49,665 nt of DNA. Origin: an uncultured bacterium (lineage in GTDB: Bacteria; Pseudomonadota; Alphaproteobacteria; Rhodospirillales; Rhodospirillaceae). Under the pieces are notes generated by a model. That model saw only the letters and a program-made list of their open reading frames with translations, did no database searches and was not told where the DNA came from. Within the stretch, counting starts at the first letter, position 1; every line of letters starts with the position of its first letter. The stretch spans positions 1 to 49,665 of the forward strand of contig CAISTS010000043.1 in the NCBI GenBank assembly GCA_903888485.1. Direction: 5' to 3'. Below, one piece after another: positions 17,489 to 24,089 of the stretch. The position numbers and the translations under genes were made by a program.

Positions 17489-17565
17489 TCGTCATTTGAT
17501 GGTCATCCAAGATGGTCGCCATCCATTGTCACGTTACTTTCACAAAGATGCACACGTACCGTCAC
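17489..17565 (+). promoter_or_regulatory. Tandem PhoB-box-like arrays upstream of the lipoprotein gene
   Basis: Four 7-mers sit at exact 11-bp steps: TTGTCAC (17526), CTTTCAC (17537), ATGCACA (17548) and CCGTCAC (17559). A further pair, TCGTCAT (17489) and TGGTCAT (17500), has the same spacing slightly upstream. PhoB binds direct repeats of CTGTCAT-like units spaced in this way. A possible -10 (TAACTT near 17576) follows, leaving a leader of about 80 bases before the ATG at 17664. This is the strongest of three such sites in the window. Binding by PhoB is inferred from pattern only. Confidence 0.72.
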
Positions 17566-17663
17566 GGAACCCGAATAACTTGCCGCGACTAGTTGCGCTA
17601 TTGGCTGAACTCAATCGGCCTGTCGCCGTCATTGCATTTAAAATTAACTTTTGGGGGCCCCCA

Positions 17664-19181
17664 ATGAAGACGCTTCGCTACCTGAAACCCTTTGCCACGA
17701 CCGCTCTTGTCGCCGTCATGCTCGCTGCTTGCGGTAACGCCGACGAGGTTACATCGCCCGGCGAAGGTCAATTTGCCACCGGGGGCACGGGTGGTTCGGG
17801 CGGTTCTTCGGGCGGCTCTTCGGGCGGCAGCAGCGGCGCTTCCGCCGATTGCCCCACGGGCTTCCTCAATCTCGGCACGGTCGCAAATGGAACGCTTCGT
17901 TCCTGCGGCATTCCCCGCCTGGTCACAGGCAATTTGACGATCCCGTTCCGCCCCGGCACCGCCTACCGCGTCGATGGGAAGGTGGACGTAGGCCAGGATC
18001 AGGGCTCTGACGCGCAAGCTCCGCGTGCTGGCACGCTGGCCGGCGTCCTGACAATTGAGCCGGGCGTGACCATCTTCGGCGGAGTCGCCGAGTACATCGC
18101 GGTCAACCGCGGTTCGCAGGTCATCGCCGACGGTACGGCTTCGCGTCCGATTATCATGACGAGCCTGAACGACCTGAATGGCGGGCCGGATTTGAAGGGC
18201 CAGTGGGGCGGCCTCGTTATTGCCGGTCGCGCGCCGATCAACCGTTGCCCGCCGACGGCCACGTCCTTCCCGGCGAACCCAACGGCCTGCGAGTTCCGCT
18301 TTGAGGCGATCCAGACCATCAATTGGGGCGGAAACGCGCCGACCGAATCAAGCGGTATCCTTCGCTACGTCCAAGTGAAGGAAGCCGGCTACGAAGTTGC
18401 GCCGAACGAAGAGTTGAACGGCATCACATTCGGCGCCGTCGGCAGCGGAACGACCGTCGATTTCGTCCAGGTCCACGCCTCGGCCGATGACGCGATGGAG
18501 TTCTTCGGCGGCACCGTCAACGCCCGCCATATCATCCTGGACAATTACGACGACGACGGCATTGATACCGACGAGGGCTTCGCCGGATCAGTTCAGTTCG
18601 CAGTCATCTTCGCTGACCCCTCCGAGGAAAGCCGTTGCTTCGAAGCCTCTTCGGCCGGCTCCACCGTGGCTGGTCTTCCTCTGTTGCGTTCCTCACCCAA
18701 GGTCTCGAACTTCGTCTGCCGGGAAGGTCTGGCAACTACGGCGTTCACGGGTCAGTCGCAAGGTATCGTGATGAACTCGGGCACCCGTTACGACTTCCTC
18801 AATGGCTTCGTTTATTCCGCAAATACCAGCGTCCCGTGTCTCGACATCGATGCCGCGTCGACTGTTGCTGCGCCCGCGCCCACCTTCCGGTCGGTTGCTT
18901 TTGCCTGTGCCGGCGGCGCTTACCGCACCACCGATAACGACCAAGATACGCAGCCCGCGGCAATCTTCGCCGCGGGCACCAACAACATCGCCACCGGCTA
19001 CACGCAGACCTTCAGCCAGGTTTTCATCAACGGCAGCAACGAAAGCGCGCGCGTTGCCACCAACCCGACGAGCACCTCCGCATTCTTCCTGAACGTACCG
19101 TACGCGGGTGCCGTATCTGGTCCCAACGACAACTGGTATGTGGGCTGGACGTGCGGCCTTGCCGGTGGAACAGCTTGCTGA
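17664..19181 (+). CDS. Surface lipoprotein with predicted beta-helix, partner of the TonB receptor
   Basis: A 505-residue lipoprotein. The lipobox LAAC places the acylated cysteine at residue 23, followed by a flexible Gly/Ser linker (GGSGGSSGGSSGGSSG). The body contains repeated beta-rich segments such as GVTIFGGVAEYIAVNRGSQ, WGGLVIAGRAPIN, GITFGAVGSGTTVDFVQVHA and DAMEFFGGTVNARHIILDNY, a pattern I know from proteins with right-handed beta-helix character that often neighbour TonB receptors. Several cysteine pairs are present. The start is set by the signal peptide; the frame is open upstream to 17484. It is the first gene after a PhoB-like array, and a TonB receptor gene follows. It may capture a ligand at the cell surface for the receptor; the ligand is unknown. 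Confidence 0.8.
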   Translation: MKTLRYLKPFATTALVAVMLAACGNADEVTSPGEGQFATGGTGGSGGSSGGSSGGSSGASADCPTGFLNLGTVANGTLRSCGIPRLVTGNLTIPFRPGTAYRVDGKVDVGQDQGSDAQAPRAGTLAGVLTIEPGVTIFGGVAEYIAVNRGSQVIADGTASRPIIMTSLNDLNGGPDLKGQWGGLVIAGRAPINRCPPTATSFPANPTACEFRFEAIQTINWGGNAPTESSGILRYVQVKEAGYEVAPNEELNGITFGAVGSGTTVDFVQVHASADDAMEFFGGTVNARHIILDNYDDDGIDTDEGFAGSVQFAVIFADPSEESRCFEASSAGSTVAGLPLLRSSPKVSNFVCREGLATTAFTGQSQGIVMNSGTRYDFLNGFVYSANTSVPCLDIDAASTVAAPAPTFRSVAFACAGGAYRTTDNDQDTQPAAIFAAGTNNIATGYTQTFSQVFINGSNESARVATNPTSTSAFFLNVPYAGAVSGPNDNWYVGWTCGLAGGTAC

Positions 19182-19192
19182 TTGAGCGCGGG

Positions 19193-19223
19193 CCGGGCGG
19201 CGAAGCGATCCTTCGCCGCCCGG
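19193..19223 (+). promoter_or_regulatory. Strong intergenic hairpin between lipoprotein and TonB receptor genes
   Basis: CCGGGCGGCGAAG at 19193-19205 pairs perfectly with CTTCGCCGCCCGG at 19211-19223 around a 5-base loop. A T-rich but interrupted tract follows, so it is not a perfect terminator. Between two genes of one apparent operon it could cause partial termination or protect the upstream message, giving more lipoprotein than receptor. Confidence 0.65.
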
Positions 19224-19260
19224 ACGCTTATTTCCCCTTTTCAGAAGACTGTACAACGCA

Positions 19261-21885
19261 ATGAAAGTTACTTCGTGCAGGCTTAAAGCCCTGCTGCTTG
19301 CCGGGTCCGCGTTGGTCGCCGCGCAATCTTCCCTCGCTCAGACCGTCGCGCAAAATGAGCCGGAAGAGATCATCGTTCAGGGTAAATTCATCCCGAACGA
19401 AATTCGCGATACGGCCGAGGTCGTGAGCGTACTTACCGCGGAAGATATCCAGCGCGCAGGCGACGACAATGCCGCGCAGGCACTCACCCGCGTGACGGGT
19501 CTGTCGCTCGTCAGCGGCCGCTTCGTATACGTGCGCGGTTTGGGCGAGCGCTACTCGCTGGCCCTGTTGAACGGCTCGCCACTTCCAAGCCCCGAGCCCA
19601 TGCAGCGCGTGGTGCCGCTTGACCTGTTCCCCGCTTCGATCTTGGCCGGGACGACCGTGCAGAAGACCTACTCCGCCAGCTACCCCGGTGAGTTCGGCGG
19701 CGGCGTGATCGATCTGCAGACCGTAAGCATTCCAGACAATCCGTACCTAAATGTCGGGATGAGCATGGGTGCCGACAGCGAGACCACCGGCAAGCACGGC
19801 CTGACCTATCCCGGTTCGGAACTCGATTGGGCCGGCTTCGACAATGGCAAGCGCAAGGTGCCGGTTGGCATTCGCCAGCTCGCTCTGACGCGCCCGGTTG
19901 TTGTTTCGGGCGCCCAAGGGGGGCTGACCGAAACTGAAGTCAAAGCGATCGCGCGGTCGTTCAAGAACGCCCAGCTGAATTTGATTCAATCCGAAAAAAT
20001 CGCGCCCTCCGGCAGCTTCAACATTTCCGGTGGCCGCAGCTTCATTACCGGCGAGTCCAGCATTGGCGTCGTCGGCGTCTTGGAATACCGCAACAGCTGG
20101 CTTACCCGCTCCGGTGTGCGCCAGACGACCGTTCCCGACGTTGGCGGTCTTATTCTGGCGACGGACGCGACGTTCCGCTCGACCCAGAACGATATCGGTT
20201 GGAACGGTCTGGGCGGGCTGTCCTGGCTGAATGACAACAACGAGGTGCGTTATACAGGTCTGTGGATCCACTCGACCTCCAAGCGCGCGCGCGTCACCCA
20301 GAATTCGCCGCAGTCCCAAGGCAATGCGAACGTAAACGCGTACAATACCGAATGGTACGAACGCGAAATGATGCTGCATCAGGTGTTGGGCAAGCACACG
20401 CTCGACAGCGTTCAGATCGATTGGCGGGGGACTTACGGCCGCACGACGCGCGATGCGCCCTATGAACGTATGTATCGGTACGGGCTCCGCGCCGATGGAA
20501 AGCGTATCGCCTTGCTTTCGGGCGCCAATCAGCTGGTTTCTTTTTCGCAGCTGCAAGAAACCTCGGCCTCTGCGAACGTCGATCTCACATACGACCTTCC
20601 GATCACGTTCTTCCGCCAAGCCAAGCTGCTCACCGGCATTGCATGGGCGGATAACGATCGTACGTCCGAGCGGCGCGATTTCACTTACGACCAGGGCCGC
20701 AATTGGGATCCGTCGCGCTATGCCGTGGAGCGCATCGACTATCTCGTTTCTGACCGCAATATCAACGACGACATCATTGCCCTTCGCGAGTTGACCGGTA
20801 CGTCTTTGACGGGCGATGCGGCGCGGTACGATGCCAAGATCGGGACCAAGGCTGCCTACGTGGAAGTCGATGCGGAAGTGCGGCCGCTGCTGCGTGCAAG
20901 CTTTGGCGTGCGCTATGAGGACGCGGCCGAGAAGATCGAGACCTTGGACGTTTTCACGCCGACGCGCGCCATTTTCGCGCGCACGATCAAGCGTGACTAC
21001 CTCCTGCCGGAAGGCACCGTGACGTGGAACTTCGCTGAGGATCAGCAGTTGCGCGTGGGTGCCTCCAAGACGATCGGCAGGCCGCAATTCCGCGAACTCG
21101 CGCCGCAGCGCTATCGCGACGTGGACACCGACCGAATTCTGACCGGTAACCCGTATCTGGAGGATACCCAGATTTATAACTTGGACGGCCGGTACGAGCA
21201 CTACTTCGAGAACAACCAATACGCCACGGTGGGTGTTTTCTATAAGCGCTTGACCAAGCCTGTCGAATCCCTGGCGCTCCTGGGTTCAGACGGCGCGTTC
21301 CAGCAGACCTACTACAACGCGCCGCGTGCCGATCTGTATGGTGTCGAACTCGATGGGAAGAAGTACTTCGACGTCGAGACAGGAAGTTCGTGGATCGATA
21401 ACAAGCGCTGGTTGATCGGGGTGAACTACACGTTCACCAAATCGAAGCTGAAGGTTAAGCCGGGTGATACCGTGGTGCTGAACACCACCGGTATTCGCTC
21501 GACCCCGCCAGCGACCGATTACCTCGTGGGTGGGGAGCGTCTCCAAGGTCAGTCTGACCACTTGACGAACATGCAGTTCGGCTTCGAGGACGATGCGAAC
21601 GGTTCGCAGGCTACCATACTGATTACCTACACAAGCGACCGCGTCTCGGCGCGCTCGAGCAGCTTGAATATTCCAAACCTGACGCAAGATCCGGGTCTGC
21701 GTGTGGACTTCGTCTACCGTAAGGATTTCACTGTGTTTGGCCACGACCTCACGGGATCGTTTGAAGCGCGGAATTTGAATGGTGCCTCCTCGAACGAATT
21801 CCAAGAGTCGAATGGCAAGCGATTCAATACCAATACTTATAGCCTCGGGACCACGTTCTCCCTGGGTCTGACGGCAAAGTTCTAG
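19261..21885 (+). CDS. TonB-dependent outer-membrane receptor
   Basis: An 874-residue TonB-dependent receptor with a signal peptide ending near SLAQT. A possible TonB box (EEIIVQG) precedes the plug domain, which contains ALTRVTGLSLVSGRFVYVRG and SASYPGEFGGGVIDLQT. The barrel ends in the C-terminal signature FSLGLTAKF with terminal phenylalanine. It imports a ligand across the outer membrane using energy from TonB-ExbBD. It is co-oriented with the lipoprotein and separated from it by a hairpin. The PhoB-like control region suggests a phosphorus-containing ligand, but siderophore or carbohydrate import cannot be excluded. Confidence 0.93.
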   Translation: MKVTSCRLKALLLAGSALVAAQSSLAQTVAQNEPEEIIVQGKFIPNEIRDTAEVVSVLTAEDIQRAGDDNAAQALTRVTGLSLVSGRFVYVRGLGERYSLALLNGSPLPSPEPMQRVVPLDLFPASILAGTTVQKTYSASYPGEFGGGVIDLQTVSIPDNPYLNVGMSMGADSETTGKHGLTYPGSELDWAGFDNGKRKVPVGIRQLALTRPVVVSGAQGGLTETEVKAIARSFKNAQLNLIQSEKIAPSGSFNISGGRSFITGESSIGVVGVLEYRNSWLTRSGVRQTTVPDVGGLILATDATFRSTQNDIGWNGLGGLSWLNDNNEVRYTGLWIHSTSKRARVTQNSPQSQGNANVNAYNTEWYEREMMLHQVLGKHTLDSVQIDWRGTYGRTTRDAPYERMYRYGLRADGKRIALLSGANQLVSFSQLQETSASANVDLTYDLPITFFRQAKLLTGIAWADNDRTSERRDFTYDQGRNWDPSRYAVERIDYLVSDRNINDDIIALRELTGTSLTGDAARYDAKIGTKAAYVEVDAEVRPLLRASFGVRYEDAAEKIETLDVFTPTRAIFARTIKRDYLLPEGTVTWNFAEDQQLRVGASKTIGRPQFRELAPQRYRDVDTDRILTGNPYLEDTQIYNLDGRYEHYFENNQYATVGVFYKRLTKPVESLALLGSDGAFQQTYYNAPRADLYGVELDGKKYFDVETGSSWIDNKRWLIGVNYTFTKSKLKVKPGDTVVLNTTGIRSTPPATDYLVGGERLQGQSDHLTNMQFGFEDDANGSQATILITYTSDRVSARSSSLNIPNLTQDPGLRVDFVYRKDFTVFGHDLTGSFEARNLNGASSNEFQESNGKRFNTNTYSLGTTFSLGLTAKF

Positions 21886-21900
21886 AGTTTATTTTACGAT

Positions 21901-21931
21901 GACGGTGGCCGGGCGCTCCCCGGTCACCGTC
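21901..21931 (+). terminator. Possible terminator after the TonB receptor
   Basis: GACGGTGGCCGGG and the complementary CCCGGTCACCGTC form a 13-bp stem with one G-T pair, 15 bases after the receptor stop. No clear T-tract follows, so termination is probable rather than certain. Confidence 0.5.
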
Positions 21932-21984
21932 ACACCGCCCGCAGGCTCACAGCCAGGGGGGTAAATCAGCCCATCGAATAAAAA

Positions 21985-22008
21985 ACGGCGCCGAAGGATC
22001 GGCGCCGT
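21985..22008 (-). terminator. Rho-independent terminator of the TPR gene (possibly bidirectional)
   Basis: ACGGCGCCGA and TCGGCGCCGT make a perfect 10-bp stem with loop AGGA. Six A residues lie to its left, so on the minus strand it ends in a U-tract right after the TPR gene. On the plus strand it is followed by CTTTAT, so it may also stop receptor transcripts. Confidence 0.88.
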
Positions 22009-22034
22009 CTTTATATTGTATCCCTGCTGCCCGC

Positions 22035-22400
22035 TTATTTCTGCAGCGAAGCCATTCCTTTTTTGGCCAGCGCTTTCGCACGGGCGGGGCGGGGCTCGGC
22101 GTTCGAGCCGAAGGCCAACACCGGATTGCCGTCGAGCTGCAGAACCTGTTCGTAGATGCCGGCCGCTTCTTGGGCGCGGCCCGACTTCTGCAGAACGTAG
22201 GCCAAATTCAGAAGCTTCATCGGGTCACTCGGAGTACTTGCGAGGCCGGCCCGCAATTCGGCTTCTGCCTGAGCCCAATTGCCGCCTTCAATCGCTTTCA
22301 ACGCCAACCCGTCGCTCTGGCCCACTTCGGCGGCGATCGTCGGTCCGACGGCGCCAAACATCAATCCGACCGCGACGCACAGCACGGAAACAGTTTTCAT
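22035..22400 (-). CDS. Small secreted TPR protein
   Basis: A 121-residue protein with a signal peptide (MKTVSVLCVAVGLMFG... ending near IAAEV) and TPR-like helices: NWAQAEAELRAGLASTPSD and LLNLAYVLQKSGRAQEAAGI. The start at 22400 is chosen because GGAGGAC lies seven to eight bases upstream; the frame is open to 22556. It should be periplasmic. It converges on the TonB receptor gene and has its own PhoB-like repeat upstream (22494-22522), so it is probably co-expressed with the lipoprotein and receptor. A truncated relative lies at 17275-17460. TPR proteins often serve as scaffolds for TonB or secretion complexes. Confidence 0.85.
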   Translation of the reverse strand: MKTVSVLCVAVGLMFGAVGPTIAAEVGQSDGLALKAIEGGNWAQAEAELRAGLASTPSDPMKLLNLAYVLQKSGRAQEAAGIYEQVLQLDGNPVLAFGSNAEPRPARAKALAKKGMASLQK

Positions 22401-22493
22401 CAAATAAGTCCTCCACATTGGTGTCGTGAGATAAGTGTGCGACCACTTGTCTTCGCACACAACAAAGAAACCCCTGCGGAAAATGAATAAATT

Positions 22494-22522
22494 ATGACAG
22501 TTGTGTGAATATTGAGGGACAT
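22494..22522 (-). promoter_or_regulatory. PhoB-box-like repeat upstream of the TPR gene
   Basis: Read on the minus strand, ATGTCCC (22522-22516), TATTCAC (22511-22505) and CTGTCAT (22500-22494) follow at 11-bp steps. The last unit matches the PhoB half-site consensus exactly, the others partly. It lies about 95 bases before the TPR start codon. Confidence 0.65.
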
Positions 22523-22963
22523 TATGAATCCGAGCTGCCGGGCATAACCTTCTCACTCAGAACGGTTTTTTCGCTCCTGCGCATCATCGGTCGAGGCAAG
22601 GCCAAGCGTTTGCCGTTGCGTGATCGAACGTCCACCCGGCTCCCATCTGTAGGCTCCCCAAGCTCCTGGGCCAGCATACGCAACACAGTTTGGGTCCGCT
22701 GACGTCTACCCTGTTTCGGGACGTCGCCCGCCCTTCAGGCAGTCTGGGGCGCATCCGTTGTGCCCCGCCTTATGCCGAGGGGGAATATACCCCGCGAAAG
22801 CAGGGGGCCATAGCCCAACCCAGCGTTTCTTTTCAACGCCTCCGCCGGTTTTTCGAGCTTTCCCAGCACTCCACACCTTCTTAAACTTTTTCTAAGGCGG
22901 CGTGCCACACAGTGGATTATAGTGCCGCCATACGAAACGGGCGAACTGCGGGGGGAGAACGCA
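22523..22963. other. Long intergenic stretch between the TPR and IclR genes
   Basis: About 440 bases with no supported gene. It should hold the IclR-type regulator promoter on the plus strand. A ribosome-binding site (GGGGGAG) at 22951-22957 belongs to that gene. Short frames here have no family resemblance or ribosome-binding site. No repeat or RNA gene was recognised. Confidence 0.5.
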
Positions 22964-23746
22964 ATGCGACCGGTCGAGATTGCTTTGCAGATGATGGAGC
23001 TGATCGGGGCCCATCAGCCTGCGGGAGTCACCGAATTAGCGCGTTTGGCTGGGTTGCCGAAGTCGACGGCACAACGCAGCCTCATGGCTTTGCAAAAAGC
23101 GGGCTGGATCGAGTTTCAGGACGCCAAGCATCCGTCGTGGATCCTGACGCCGCGCGCGACCTTGGCTGTCGGCGGGCTGACCAACGGCCAGCGCAACTTG
23201 CGCGGCATCGCCATGCCGGTGATGGAGGAACTGCGCCGCGCCACCGGCGAGACCATCCACCTTAGTTACCTCTACAACAACGCCATCATCATTTTTGAAC
23301 GCTTGGACGGCATCAAGCCGGTCAAATACTTCCTGCCCTACGGGACTGTATTCCGGCTGCACAGCTCGGCCTCGGGCAAGGGGATCCTCGCCAAATTCAC
23401 GGCCGAACAGCTCGATGACTACCTCAACCAGCCGCTCGCCCCGGTCACGCCGCGCACAGTGGCCTCACCCACCAAACTGCGCGCCGAGATCAAGAAGATC
23501 CAAAAGCAGGGGTATTCGGTGACTATCGGCGGCAACTTGCCCGATGTTTCGGCGGTCGGGGCGGCGATCTGCGATGCCGCCGACCGGCCCTTCGCCGCAC
23601 TGTCGGTCTCGGCCCCGTCGAGCCGCCTGACATCCGACTTGATCGAGCGTTTCGGGCCGCTAGTCGCCGACGCCGCGCGCCGCATCAGCATCGGCGCCGC
23701 GGCGCTGCCCAGCCTGCACGGCACGGCGAACTTCCCGCTCACCTGA
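22964..23746 (+). CDS. IclR-family transcriptional regulator
   Basis: A 260-residue IclR regulator. The winged HTH near the N-terminus reads GVTELARLAGLPKSTAQRSL, and the C-terminal effector domain includes GETIHLSYLYNNAIIIFERL and LHSSASGKGILAKF. The start at 22964 follows GGGGGAG. IclR proteins bind small organic acids or aromatic compounds and control catabolic operons. It lies upstream of, and in line with, the second TonB receptor and the downstream secreted-protein cluster, so it is the likely local regulator. Effector unknown. Confidence 0.93.
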   Translation: MRPVEIALQMMELIGAHQPAGVTELARLAGLPKSTAQRSLMALQKAGWIEFQDAKHPSWILTPRATLAVGGLTNGQRNLRGIAMPVMEELRRATGETIHLSYLYNNAIIIFERLDGIKPVKYFLPYGTVFRLHSSASGKGILAKFTAEQLDDYLNQPLAPVTPRTVASPTKLRAEIKKIQKQGYSVTIGGNLPDVSAVGAAICDAADRPFAALSVSAPSSRLTSDLIERFGPLVADAARRISIGAAALPSLHGTANFPLT

Positions 23747-24089
23747 TCTCCGCGGCGCGGGGTTTGCAATAAAGGGCGCCGCGCCTCTTCCTGAAAAGTC
23801 CGGACCTTTAATAGGGTGTTGGGGCAAAAGTGCCACAGCACAGCAGCTAAATGTACTCCACCGCTAGTGCTTGACGAGCCGCGGGCCCACAACCTAACAT
23901 TTGTATGGGACAATGTGCCGGTATACGGTACAGGTAGGGCTGCAGGGAGCCCAGGGGGAAGATAACTCAACAGCATCGCGGCTGAGATCCGTGTGGCGCG
24001 CCCGAGCGCGCGTCGCTCTGTCCGCATCTGCGCGGCCAACGACACGAAAATCCACGCCATTTTTGGCGTGTTTCAGGGAGAGGGGAGTC
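23747..24089 (+). promoter_or_regulatory. Long leader/promoter region of the second TonB receptor
   Basis: A 343-base non-coding stretch before the receptor gene. A short near-palindrome around GTATAC at about 23930 could be a regulator site, possibly for IclR, but it is weak. The receptor ribosome-binding site AGGGGAG ends at 24087. The reading frame stays open through most of this region, but the upstream residues look like neither signal peptide nor domain. Confidence 0.4.

Noticed and set aside
19747..21219. Long minus-strand frame of 490 codons inside the first TonB receptor
   Set aside because: It is antisense to a clear receptor gene and its composition (rich in Arg, Ala, Val, His) is typical of a shadow frame.
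23920..23945. IclR operator around a GTATAC palindrome upstream of the second TonB receptor
   Set aside because: The symmetry is short and imperfect, and there is no second copy to support it.
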